Origin: Nostoc sp. LEGE 12450
GTDB taxonomy: Bacteria; Cyanobacteriota; Cyanobacteriia; Cyanobacteriales; Nostocaceae
DNA: 48,433 nt
NCBI RefSeq assembly: GCF_015206895.1
Contig: NZ_JADEXU010000051.1
Location: 1 to 48,433, forward strand
Direction of reading: 5' to 3'
Positions 35,701 to 43,700 of this stretch are shown here, one piece after another. Below the pieces are notes generated by a model. The model was not told the DNA's origin, did no database searches, and worked only from the letters and a program-made list of their open reading frames with translations. Every line of letters begins with the position of its first letter. Positions within the stretch are counted from its first letter, which is position 1. The translations under genes and the position numbers were made by a program.

Positions 35701-38700
35701 GGCAACTGCTCCCGGCTTAAGTGTGAGTGGTAACATATTAGCCAATGCTAAAAAAGCAGGTATACCGGAAATTACTGCCTTAAATCTCAACGTTCAAGCG
35801 CAGAATTACAACTTAAAACAGTTACCGATCAATTTTCCTAATCAGGTTGCTGTGGCGGGTAGAGTCGATTTTAATGGACAAGTCACTGGTAAGCTGCCCT
35901 TGCCAAATGTGGTAGGGCAAATTAATTTACGAGACTTAGTTGTTCAAGATATTGCTTTTGAGCCGTTGTTAAGTGGAAACATTGATTCAGCCCAGGGACG
36001 CGGTTTAAATTTGAACTTGGCGGGTAATCGCGATCGCTTGGCCTTTAATTTAGATGCCAATAATCGCCCGAAATCCTTCTTGGTAAAATGGCAGGAAGCA
36101 TCAGCTACAGGTAATGTTCAAGGGAATGACTGGGCACTCAAAGTTGCAAATTTCCCCCTACAAATATTGAATTTGACTCCGCCACCAATTACTCGATTGG
36201 GCGCTGGTAAGATAGCTGGGTTGTTAACTGGGGATTTGCTATTTAATCAGCAGACATTGGCAACAACGGGGAATTTAGCGATCGCTAATCCCCAAATTGG
36301 CTGGGTTAAAGGCGATCGAATAGCTGCTCAATTCCGCTACAGTGATGGGAAAGGCACACTTACCAACAGCGAATTTGTCAAAGGTAAAAGTAGCTACGCC
36401 CTTGTCGGTACGTTTGCCCAAAGCTCTAAAGGGCCTCAACTACAAGGTAAACTGAACGTCAGCCAGGGAGAGATCCAAGATGTTTTGGCTTTAACACAGA
36501 TATTTGATTTACAAAATTTGCCAGGTGGTTCAGCAGAAATCTACGGCACAGCAGAGGATCTAGCCACTACCCCCCAAGGAGTACCAAATCAACCCTTATT
36601 AACCCAAATCCAACGGTTTTCTGAAATTGAAACTTTGGTAGCAGAACAGCAAGAACAGCGACTTAACTCCACTCCAATACCAGATTTGGCAGACTTAAAG
36701 GGGACTTTTAACGGGCAAGTGGCTGTAAATACAGCTACAGCCAATGGATTATCAGTGGATTTTAATTTGAATGGACAAAACTTTGCTTGGGGTAAAAAGG
36801 AAGAACGAAATCGTTATTATACTGCTGACAAAGTGATTGCCGAAGGCAACTTTGAAAATGGTGTTTTGAGTTTGCGACCTTTACGAATCGAATCTCAAAA
36901 CAGGTTGATTGCCTTTACGGGTAACGTTGGCGGTGATGAACAATCTGGCCAGTTGCGGGTGAATAATTTTCCTGTGCAACTACTGAATAATTTTGTAAAA
37001 CTGCCAGTTGGAATTACAGGTAATCTTAATGGTACAGCAGCTTTAGCAGGTAGCATTGCTAATCCCCAAGCTAGAGGGGAATTGCAAATTACAGAAGGAT
37101 TATTGAATCAAAAAGCAATAGAATCAGCAAGGGCAAGTTTCAGCTATGCCAACGGACGCTTAAACTTTGGTAGTACTGTAGCAGTTGCAGGGCCAAAACC
37201 TGTTGATATTACTGGCAGTATCCCTTATAAATTGCCTTTTGCTTCGGTAGCACCAGAAAGTGAGCAAATCAGTTTGGATGTGAAATTAGAAAACGAGGGA
37301 TTGGGACTGTTAAACGCATTGACGAATCAAGTGGTTTTTGAAAAAGGTGAAGGAGAAGTAGACGTTAAGGTACGCGGAACATTGCAAAAACCCCAAGTTG
37401 AGGGAATTGCTACTGTTAATAATGCTACTTTTTCAGCTCAGGCATTGCCAGGTAAGCTGAGACGTGTCACAGGTAAAGTGCTGTTTAATTTTGACAGCAT
37501 CTTAGTAGAAAATCTTCAGGGTAGATTTAGCCGTGGGAAGGTGGAGGTTGCTGGAGAAATTCCCATTTTCAACAATCAGAATGTGAGTATCACCAATCCC
37601 CTAACCGTTAATCTCGATCAGCTAGCCTTAAATCTCAAGGGACTTTACCAAGGAGGCGCTAGCGGCAATTTGCAGATTACTGGTTCTGCCCTTAACCCAG
37701 CGATTGGCGGTAAAGTAAGTTTATTTGACGGTCAGGTATTGCTGGCAGAATCTACCGATGCGACTTCATCTGCAAATAGTAGTCTCGGTGTATCACCCAC
37801 AAAAGATAATAAACAGAGTAAAGCTGAAATTGAAAATGGCAAGGGAAATGCGTTGGCTCAAGGCTTGCCGTCAGGTACCGCTAGATTTAATAATCTAGAT
37901 TTAGAACTCGGTAAAAATGTCCAAATTACCCGTCCCCCTATTCTCAACTTCCGCGCCACTGGTAATCTCATAGTTAACGGCTTGATCAATCAGCCCGTAC
38001 CCAATGGTACTATCCAGTTAGAACAAGGAGGGGTAAATTTATTTACTACCCAATTTAATCTTGCTCGTGGCTATAAACACACTGCAACTTTTAGTCCCTC
38101 TGAACCCCGCGACCCCAACTTAGATATTCGCCTATTTGCCAAAGTACTGGACGTAACTCAAAGTAATGACTTCGGTAAAGTAAATTCCACAGGTTTATCA
38201 GCCTTAGAGAGTGTTCGAGTCGAAGCTACTATCAACGGTTTAGCCAGCAAACTCAATGAAAATCTAGAATTAACAAGCAGTCCGTCACGTAGTCAAACCG
38301 AAATTGTTGCTCTTTTAGGAGGTGGATTTGTAGACACCCAAGGACGTGGTGACAGTACTTTGGGACTGATTAACATTGCAGGTTCGGCTGTGTTCAATAA
38401 TTTTCAGTCTGCTTTTAACCAGATTGGGAGTACCTTTGGCTTAAGTGAACTGCGGATATTCCCTACCGTTATTTCTGAGAATCCCGAAGCTGGAAGGAGC
38501 AGTTCAACTTTGGAATTAGCAGCCGAGGCTGGGATCGATATTTCTACCAAAATCTCTGTTTCCAGTATTAAGATTTTGACAACAAATGACCCCTTTCAAT
38601 GGGGTGTTAATTACCGGATAAACGATGAATTTCGTGTGCGTGCTTCCACTAATTTAACTGATGATAGTCGTGCAGTAGTGGAGTATCAAACGCGGTTTTA

Positions 38701-38701
38701 A
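32768..38701 (+). CDS. tamB: TamB-like (DUF490) translocation/assembly or lipid-transfer envelope protein
   Basis: 1977 residues. A short basic N terminus precedes one membrane anchor (about 20-50, IALSGLLLLGVIIGIW); the remainder is long beta-rich periplasmic sequence typical of TamB/AsmA-like bridge proteins. The conserved TamB domain is at the C terminus, with RDPNLDIRLFAKV, SSPSRSQTEIVALLGGGF and FRVRASTNLTDDSRAVVEYQ at the end. Such proteins span the periplasm and move phospholipids to, or help assemble proteins in, the outer membrane. Residues about 680-910 hold three to four 70-residue repeats. Length is above the 1200-1500 of proteobacterial TamB but in the range of cyanobacterial ones. 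Start ATG 32768. No TamA/Omp85 partner is nearby. Confidence 0.88.
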   Translation: MTKSPHQDIHSPSPTRKRLWLLVLSRGSIALSGLLLLGVIIGIWRLWTFVQTELTPLAQQSLTTTLNRPVKLGKVTQFSLTGVQFGASAIPATPTDPDRATVESVEVGFNLLQLIFNRHLKLDVTLVNPDIYIDQDDQGRWVSTSIASSGRGGAIKTDLDYLRFRNAKLALMPQERGKEAGDAGEGISSVSPTSPVTFSQLNGSAQLLANNQLIRFEVGGQADSGGNISIEGETRSKVLAGNFQVKAQDLLAADITRLIKLPVNLQAGRANGDLLIRLTPGQQTLLYGNAAVQGVTLQIPKVPQLLSNSQGNLRFQGTELQLNNVTTNYGKIPVVATGIIDTQAGFKLAGRVNAVSLANAQETLKVKLPVPIAGQVQADLQITGSTKEPILSGTVATIQTARIDKVDFNSISSKFELVTSSSSSLITLKDIQGKAKIGGDITGAGTIQLGKTPQLDLNFAAKNVPGDAIAKVYETTPAFQIGNVSATAQLTGAPTNVQTLVQFQAPNGTYPGTGEVAIAPNRNVSFRNVALNVSGGTVRATGSYLNERWQAVAVASRVKLEPFVDKSQLQNVSLAEAQFNGRLILSGNTAPFKIATIRTDGAGVQIGGGTVAVSNVQLQDQSFSAQLVANGVRLGQILKQSPPALNNPLAGTFQIAGNRDNFSLKTLRGNGEGSLAIGGGKVTAKNIQVANGVYQAQVQAKNVPVQQLAKVPKQFQGALSGQFDVAGSVDSFKPQTIQASGQARVNVADGTITASNIQLANGVYQAQVQANNVPVRQLAAVPPQFRGTLTGQVNVAGSVESFQPKAIQAMGQARVNVAGGTITASNIQVANGVYQAQVQANNVPLQQLAAVPPQLRGTLTGQVNVAGSVESFQPQTIQASGQGRLDVAGGTIAASNIQLANGRYQAVVNADGVELNRFNQQLRGQFGGQLQLAGNVGSSKLADVRAAGQVQLSQGLPGLEQPLTAAIAWSGERLTIERATAPGLSVSGNILANAKKAGIPEITALNLNVQAQNYNLKQLPINFPNQVAVAGRVDFNGQVTGKLPLPNVVGQINLRDLVVQDIAFEPLLSGNIDSAQGRGLNLNLAGNRDRLAFNLDANNRPKSFLVKWQEASATGNVQGNDWALKVANFPLQILNLTPPPITRLGAGKIAGLLTGDLLFNQQTLATTGNLAIANPQIGWVKGDRIAAQFRYSDGKGTLTNSEFVKGKSSYALVGTFAQSSKGPQLQGKLNVSQGEIQDVLALTQIFDLQNLPGGSAEIYGTAEDLATTPQGVPNQPLLTQIQRFSEIETLVAEQQEQRLNSTPIPDLADLKGTFNGQVAVNTATANGLSVDFNLNGQNFAWGKKEERNRYYTADKVIAEGNFENGVLSLRPLRIESQNRLIAFTGNVGGDEQSGQLRVNNFPVQLLNNFVKLPVGITGNLNGTAALAGSIANPQARGELQITEGLLNQKAIESARASFSYANGRLNFGSTVAVAGPKPVDITGSIPYKLPFASVAPESEQISLDVKLENEGLGLLNALTNQVVFEKGEGEVDVKVRGTLQKPQVEGIATVNNATFSAQALPGKLRRVTGKVLFNFDSILVENLQGRFSRGKVEVAGEIPIFNNQNVSITNPLTVNLDQLALNLKGLYQGGASGNLQITGSALNPAIGGKVSLFDGQVLLAESTDATSSANSSLGVSPTKDNKQSKAEIENGKGNALAQGLPSGTARFNNLDLELGKNVQITRPPILNFRATGNLIVNGLINQPVPNGTIQLEQGGVNLFTTQFNLARGYKHTATFSPSEPRDPNLDIRLFAKVLDVTQSNDFGKVNSTGLSALESVRVEATINGLASKLNENLELTSSPSRSQTEIVALLGGGFVDTQGRGDSTLGLINIAGSAVFNNFQSAFNQIGSTFGLSELRIFPTVISENPEAGRSSSTLELAAEAGIDISTKISVSSIKILTTNDPFQWGVNYRINDEFRVRASTNLTDDSRAVVEYQTRF
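34805..35500 (+). repeat. Tandem 210-bp repeats within the TamB-like gene
   Basis: The codons for ANGVYQAQVQ recur at 34841, 35051 and 35261, with a diverged fourth copy at 35471: exactly 210 bases apart. Each copy has the form ASNIQ-ANGVYQAQVQANNVP-LAAVPPQ-GTLTGQVNVAGSVESF. High DNA identity points to recent in-frame expansion of the beta-rich groove. Confidence 0.9.
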
Positions 38702-38851
38702 ATTATGTGTTTTATTGTGCAGACTTATTTACATTCTAATTAAGCTGCATAAAAGCTTAAAATTACGCAACAAGCAATGCCCTCAAGCACTGGTAACTAA
38801 GAATACAAATCTTTGTATCAGTTTTCAATATTTCTGAAATTAAGTAAATAT

Positions 38852-39781
38852 TCAGATTGTAATATTATCTCCACCCTCTTGGTTGATAACTAATCGCAAA
38901 ATTGATAACCCTAAAATTATCAAAAATAGCACTAAACCAATTGTGCAAGCATAGCTAATTTCTAAGTTACTAAAAGCTTGCTCATATAGGTAATAAACAA
39001 TCGTTTTTGAGCTACTGAGTGGGCCCCCTTGGGTCATAATGTATACTTCTTCAAAAACTTTGGTTGCAGAAATAGCTGAAATCACCGCTACTAATGCTAA
39101 ATATGGCTTCATCAGAGGTATGGTAATATCCCAATGTTTGCTGATACCATCGGAACCATCGATCGCAGCAGCTTCGTATACATCAGCAGGAATTGATTGC
39201 AAGCCCGCTAAATAAATTACCATGTAGTAGCCTAGTCCCTTCCACACGGTGACAGCCATAACGCTGGCAAGAGAAATTGGTATAATGCCAAAAATTTTCG
39301 CTGGGCTAGTTAGCCAAGGAATACCTTCTGGAAAAAGCCCCAAAGCTTTTAGGAATTGATTCAGTAATCCGTTTTCTGCATACAGCCATTTCCAAGCTAT
39401 TCCTGCAACCACCATTGAAATGACTACTGGGGTGTAGTAGGCTGCTCTAAACCAATTCATCCCCCGCAGTTTCTGATTTACCAAAATTGCCAGCAATAAG
39501 GGAGCAATTACTAAAATTGGGACTACGCCCACAAGATATAAAAAAGTGTTTTCTAAGGCTTTCCAAAAAACTGCATCCTTCCAAAGTTTGAGAAAGTTGG
39601 CTAAACCTATCCATTGTGGCGGCTGGGCGATATCTTCATAGCTAGTAAAGCTAAGGTAAAATGCTTGCAGCGCAGGTAAAAAGACTGTTAACCCCAAAAG
39701 AACCAAGGCGGGTAGTAAAAATAAATAGGGGGTAAGTCGCTGTTTGATGAAGATCCAATTTTTAGGTGTCAATTGATTCAT
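38852..39781 (-). CDS. Carbohydrate ABC transporter permease (MalF/UgpA type)
   Basis: 309 residues with six predicted membrane helices. The EAA loop is clear: YEAAAIDGSDGISKHWDITI, followed by PLMKPYLALVAVISAI. The N-terminal helix (PYLFLLPALVLLGLTVFLPA) and the TQGGPLSSSKTIVYYLYE stretch are typical of the first permease of sugar or glycerol-3-phosphate importers. The usual second permease (MalG type), binding protein and ATPase are absent, and both flanking genes lie on the other strand, so this is an orphan. Cyanobacteria often scatter such genes. Substrate unknown. ATG 39781 is the natural start. Confidence 0.85.
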   Translation of the reverse strand: MNQLTPKNWIFIKQRLTPYLFLLPALVLLGLTVFLPALQAFYLSFTSYEDIAQPPQWIGLANFLKLWKDAVFWKALENTFLYLVGVVPILVIAPLLLAILVNQKLRGMNWFRAAYYTPVVISMVVAGIAWKWLYAENGLLNQFLKALGLFPEGIPWLTSPAKIFGIIPISLASVMAVTVWKGLGYYMVIYLAGLQSIPADVYEAAAIDGSDGISKHWDITIPLMKPYLALVAVISAISATKVFEEVYIMTQGGPLSSSKTIVYYLYEQAFSNLEISYACTIGLVLFLIILGLSILRLVINQEGGDNITI

Positions 39782-39903
39782 ATAAGGTGTAATAGTTGTT
39801 TTTGCTTTGTCAGCAATAATTTGGGGATGTGAGTAGATTTAAGCTTCAATATTCTAAAGGCATATATTTGCAATCTGCTGTCATAACTCAGAGATAAACG
39901 ACG

Positions 39904-40566
39904 ATGGAAACTCAGGACAACCCGCCAATTGAACATCAAAATGTCCCCATAAACCACCGTGGGCTACATGAATTTTTGTATAGTTCCGATGACGAACACA
40001 CCGCCACTGAGGTGAGTATAACCCCTGAGCTGGCAAACAATGGTACTGAAATCATTGACCTTGAAGCTTGGAGTGCATCTGCTCAGAACGCTAAAATTGC
40101 AGGTGTTTACTCAGTATTAGATGCAGAACGCCGCGTGCAGTACATTGGCTATTCTCGGAATGTGTTACTTTCCCTAAACGGCCATATCACCCAAAATGGT
40201 AAGGAAAAGTGTGCTTCTGTGCGCGTGCAAGCATTCAAGTTCCCCAAGCGTCAAGATATGGAAGACTTGCGAGATGCGTGGATAGCAGAACTCGAAACCA
40301 CACCACCTGGTAATGCGTCCGAAAGCGAAATGTGGGCTAGTACAGTAGGCGAAGCTGCAAAGGCAGTAATGTCGGAGGCGGAACGTCAAGCATACGAGGA
40401 GAAAAAGCTAAAACTGCGGAAAGCAATGGCTGACACCACCCTTTCTAAAGAGTCAGAAACAATAGATGCGAATATAGCCGAACGTCAGCGTCAACTTGAA
40501 GCTGCTGTGACAAATGATGACTGGAGTGTAATTATCGACGCACAGACCCAAGAAACTAAGTCTTAG
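39904..40566 (+). CDS. GIY-YIG-like domain protein
   Basis: 220 residues. The first 60 residues are acidic and low in order. A GIY-YIG-like core lies at about 65-130: AGVYSVLDAERRVQYIGYSR matches the pattern GxY-n-YIGxSR, followed by a helix and ASVRVQAFKFPKRQDMEDLR with WIAELE at the position of the catalytic Glu. The C terminus (about 140-215) is charged and helical, probably a coiled coil. Similar proteins occur in cyanobacteria and plastids; nuclease activity is not proven, and only part of the GIY-YIG catalytic set is visible. Start ATG 39904 has no competing upstream ATG. Confidence 0.65.
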   Translation: METQDNPPIEHQNVPINHRGLHEFLYSSDDEHTATEVSITPELANNGTEIIDLEAWSASAQNAKIAGVYSVLDAERRVQYIGYSRNVLLSLNGHITQNGKEKCASVRVQAFKFPKRQDMEDLRDAWIAELETTPPGNASESEMWASTVGEAAKAVMSEAERQAYEEKKLKLRKAMADTTLSKESETIDANIAERQRQLEAAVTNDDWSVIIDAQTQETKS

Positions 40567-40603
40567 GATGAGTGTTCAGTCTTCTTGTTATTTCCCCACT
40601 TGG

Positions 40604-40632
40604 ATACCCCACTCTCTAAAAAGATGGGGTAT
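40604..40632 (+). terminator. Hairpin downstream of the GIY-YIG-like gene
   Basis: Perfect 8-bp stem atacccca (40604-40611) / tggggtat (40625-40632), loop of 13, 38 bases after the stop. The following T content is weak, so it may be a terminator or only a stabilising hairpin. Confidence 0.5.
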
Positions 40633-40823
40633 TTAAGTGTAAGTGTTTAGATGAATATTTTTGCCGACGCAGCTTTAGGGATCTATCTGAAGGTAGTTTT
40701 TGACTTACCATCACTTTTTTTTATCATTTTGAAAAAAAACAATATTTGCTCCTATCGTTTAAGCAGCGTAAATTAAAAGTCATCAGGATAAAAACAGACA
40801 GAAATAACGCCAAGAGGTGCAAC

Positions 40824-41492
40824 ATGAATCCATTCAAAAAAGTATCGTCTAACAATGTTGATGCAAAAGTAGTTCAAAAACCTCAAGTTGTGGAGATACA
40901 ACCAGCAGCACAGAACACTTCTACTCAAGAACTGACTCGCGGACAACGCCTTGCTGATCAATTGGCGACACAAGTGGGTTCTTGGGGATTTCTCATTGGG
41001 CAAAGCGTTGTTTTGGCTGGATGGGTTGGCATGAATGCCATGCCTGGGGTTCCCCACTGGGATGAATCACCATTTATGATGCTCAATTTAGTGTTTTCAT
41101 TTGCCTCAGCATACACAGCACCTATCGTTTTGATGAGTCAAAATCGCCAGTCTGATACCGATCGGAGAAATGCCGAAATTGACCATCAGGTGAATTTAAG
41201 GGCTGGACAAAATATTGAACTTCTCCATGAAAAATTGGATGACTTACACACTCAGCAGCTAAATGAACTAACCCAAATTGTCAAAGAACAGCAGCGAGTT
41301 ATCCACGAGCTTAAAGTAAGCCTAGTGCCTGGATCTAAAGAGATTAAAGAATTTAAGATGAGCGTATTGCCAGGAATATATGTCCAAAATGGCGCTCAAT
41401 TACCTAAGCAAATTATTATTAATAAAGCTTTCAATGTTGACCAACCAATTGGGGACAATAACAAAGTTTTTGAGAAGTTAATCCGTCGATAA
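40824..41492 (+). CDS. DUF1003 family membrane protein
   Basis: 222 residues from ATG 40824, chosen because AGAGGTG lies 9 bases upstream; the open frame extends back to an ATG at 40746 but the added 26 basic residues look non-coding. Domain DUF1003 covers about 50-160: RLADQLATQVGSWGFLIGQS, a first helix, HWDESPFMMLNLVFSFASAY with the second helix, then SQNRQSDTDRRNAEIDHQVN. A C-terminal coiled coil follows (LHEKLDDLHTQQLNELTQIV). The family is widespread and uncharacterised. Two membrane segments with a cytoplasmic coiled coil suggest a membrane-bound oligomer. Function unknown. Confidence 0.8.
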   Translation: MNPFKKVSSNNVDAKVVQKPQVVEIQPAAQNTSTQELTRGQRLADQLATQVGSWGFLIGQSVVLAGWVGMNAMPGVPHWDESPFMMLNLVFSFASAYTAPIVLMSQNRQSDTDRRNAEIDHQVNLRAGQNIELLHEKLDDLHTQQLNELTQIVKEQQRVIHELKVSLVPGSKEIKEFKMSVLPGIYVQNGAQLPKQIIINKAFNVDQPIGDNNKVFEKLIRR

Positions 41493-41599
41493 GTATTTAA
41501 AGTAAGTTAATAGAATAAAGTATTTGTCAACGATACATTTGGCTGACTTACATAGAAGTACTAAAAAGGTGTCTAACTCTGGTTAGCAAAGTAATAGAG

Positions 41600-42382
41600 T
41601 TATGCTGACACAGCAGAAATTGCACAAACTTGTAAACCTACAGGTGTCTGAATAATCACAGATTCCACACCAAATACTTGGGCGATCGCACTTGGTGTCA
41701 AAACTTCTTCAGGTTTACCAACTTCCCAAAGATGACCTTGTTTTAATAAAGCAATGCGAGAACTATATCGTGCCGCTAGGTTTAGTTCGTGTAGAACGGT
41801 AACGATAGTTAATTCTTGCTGTTGATTCAGATTTTTCAGTAGTTCTAATAGTTGTAATTGATAGTTGATATCTAAGAACGTTGTCGGTTCGTCTAATAAT
41901 AAAACTTTTGGTTCTTGCGCTAGTGCTAAAGCTAAAAAAGCGCGTTGTCTTTCACCACCGGAAAGTTCTTCAACTAAGCGATCGCTCAATTTTTCTAGTT
42001 GCGTCTTTTGAATTGCAGTTTCTACTTTAACCCAATCTTGGGTGTTTAATTCCCATTGCCACCAAGATTGATGTGGCGTGCGTCCTAAACTTACTAATTG
42101 TCGTACTGTTAAGCCTACGGGAACGGTTTGTTGTTGCGGTAATAATGCGAGTTTCTGTGCAACCAAGTTTGGGGGTTGGGAATGAATTGCTTTGCCATCA
42201 AGTAGAACTGTTCCCTGCTGTGGGGAAAGAATACGACTCAGCAATTTTAATAAAGTAGATTTACCTGAACCATTAGCACCGACTAAACTCAACCATTCTC
42301 CTGTTTGCAGAGTGAGGTTAATGTCTTGAACAATTGGTACTGTGGTGTAACCGCCTGTGAGGTTTTGCAGTTCGAGTGGCAT
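41600..42382 (-). CDS. ABC transporter ATPase, iron-siderophore/haem/B12 type
   Basis: 260 residues, complete ATPase: Walker A GANGSGKS at about 35-42, Q-loop LALLPQQQ, signature LSGGERQR near 140, Walker B VLLLDEPTTFLD near 160 and H-switch in TVLHELNLAARY. The overall pattern (LLSRILSPQQGTVLLDGKAI, GHLWEVGKPEEVLTP) fits the FecE/FhuC/BtuD group that powers import of ferric siderophores, haem or cobalamin. No permease or binding protein is adjacent; the upstream gene on this strand is a methyltransferase about 200 bases away. It must serve a permease encoded elsewhere. Confidence 0.85.
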   Translation of the reverse strand: MPLELQNLTGGYTTVPIVQDINLTLQTGEWLSLVGANGSGKSTLLKLLSRILSPQQGTVLLDGKAIHSQPPNLVAQKLALLPQQQTVPVGLTVRQLVSLGRTPHQSWWQWELNTQDWVKVETAIQKTQLEKLSDRLVEELSGGERQRAFLALALAQEPKVLLLDEPTTFLDINYQLQLLELLKNLNQQQELTIVTVLHELNLAARYSSRIALLKQGHLWEVGKPEEVLTPSAIAQVFGVESVIIQTPVGLQVCAISAVSA

Positions 42383-42584
42383 TTCAGCAATTTAACAATA
42401 AGAAACTTAATTTTATAAGGTTTCCCCGATATCTGCATTAGAATTTACAAGCTTTGCGATCGCTAAACTCTCTGAATCATACCTGCTGCGATCGCTCCAA
42501 ATCTTGTATTTAAGTACAATAATGTATCACTAGGAACATATACTTCAATGCTCCTAGATTACATCTTTTTGCTGAAGTGGAATT

Positions 42585-43427
42585 CTACTTATTGCCGCAC
42601 AATAAGCCAAACCGAATTAACCCACGTTCATAACCGCGACGCATTAATCCTAGTGATAATGCCCCTTGGATGGTAGTCCAACCAGCATTTAGTAAACCCC
42701 AAAGCGCTTGGGGAGTGAATGCAGAATCAATTACCACATTCCAAAAGGGGGCGACAGCAGTTGACCAATCAGCAGTGCGGATATTATGTAATGGTAGTTG
42801 ATGTGCGATCGCTTCATACTCTGGCAAAGAAATCACATAAGGCAAACAATACACCCGATAAATATCCTGCAAATGCTTTTCCTCATCTGCCGTTAGTGGA
42901 GACTCATCAGTTGGTCGATGACACCATGTCACCATAATCAACTTGCCACCAGGCTTCAGTACTCGATAGCACTCCTGAAGAAACTTGGTTTTATCTGGCA
43001 TGTGTTCACCGCTTTCCAGCGACCAAACCAAGTCAAAAGAATCGTCAGCAAAGGGCATTGCTTGAGCATTAGCGACTTTGAACTGTGTTCTCAGACTCAA
43101 ATTAGCTTCCAATGCGCGTTCCGTTGCTCTTGCAGCTTGTACAGGACTCAATGTAATCCCTGTAGCTTTAGCATTAAACTTTTGCGCCAGGTATAAAGAA
43201 CTACCGCCAATTCCACAACCCACATCTAGTATATCTTCTGCTGCTTGTACCCCTGCCCAATTAAGCAATTCTTCGATTAAATCAATTTGAGCCTGACGGC
43301 GGTCTTTTTTCTGGGTACCATCAGCGCCGTAATAGCCGTGGTGCATGTGTTCGCCCCATATCTGTTCCCACAGACCAGATGAAGCATCGTAAAATTGCTG
43401 AATTTGCTGGTAAAGTGTTGCACTCAT
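42585..43427 (-). CDS. Gamma-tocopherol methyltransferase-type SAM methyltransferase
   Basis: 280 residues, class I methyltransferase. The N terminus YQQIQQFYDASSGLWEQIWG and EHMHHGYYG are hallmarks of the gamma-tocopherol methyltransferase (VTE4, Synechocystis slr0089) group. SAM-binding motif I is ILDVGCGIGGSS at about 64-75, and LVWSLESGEHMPDKTKFLQE plus YRVLKPGGKLIMVTW are motifs II and III. The enzyme converts gamma- to alpha-tocopherol, the last step of vitamin E synthesis. Related sequences include plant picrinine/indole N-methyltransferases, so substrate is inferred; in a cyanobacterium the tocopherol role is most likely. No other tocopherol genes lie in the window. Start ATG 43427. 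Confidence 0.82.
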   Translation of the reverse strand: MSATLYQQIQQFYDASSGLWEQIWGEHMHHGYYGADGTQKKDRRQAQIDLIEELLNWAGVQAAEDILDVGCGIGGSSLYLAQKFNAKATGITLSPVQAARATERALEANLSLRTQFKVANAQAMPFADDSFDLVWSLESGEHMPDKTKFLQECYRVLKPGGKLIMVTWCHRPTDESPLTADEEKHLQDIYRVYCLPYVISLPEYEAIAHQLPLHNIRTADWSTAVAPFWNVVIDSAFTPQALWGLLNAGWTTIQGALSLGLMRRGYERGLIRFGLLCGNK

Positions 43428-43670
43428 GAAAAAAGTAGTATTGAGACGAAGTAAAATTCAAAAAAACATACTGGTAGACTACCATGTATGTTTTTAATTA
43501 AATAAGGGTATTTTTGTTCTAAGAAAGCTAAACCGGAATTAATCCTCTTTAGAAAAATTTCTCAGTTTTACCTGAACAAGCTGTTCTTGCTCAAAATTAT
43601 ACCAACTATCCAAAAAATATACGATATCCAAGAGGTTTAAACCCAGGTTAAATCTAACTTTCTTAACCAC

Positions 43671-43691
43671 GAATTACGAATTACGAATTAC
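43671..43691. repeat. Heptameric STRR (GAATTAC x3) next to the ktrB start
   Basis: Three exact units gaattac, ending 9 bases before the ktrB start codon, so the array occupies the place of the ribosome binding site. Confidence 0.85.
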
Positions 43692-43700
43692 AAATTAATT

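Noticed and set aside
41493..41599. Possible small RNA between the DUF1003 gene and the ABC ATPase
   Set aside because: Only about 100 bases, no hairpin with a T run and no conserved motif seen.
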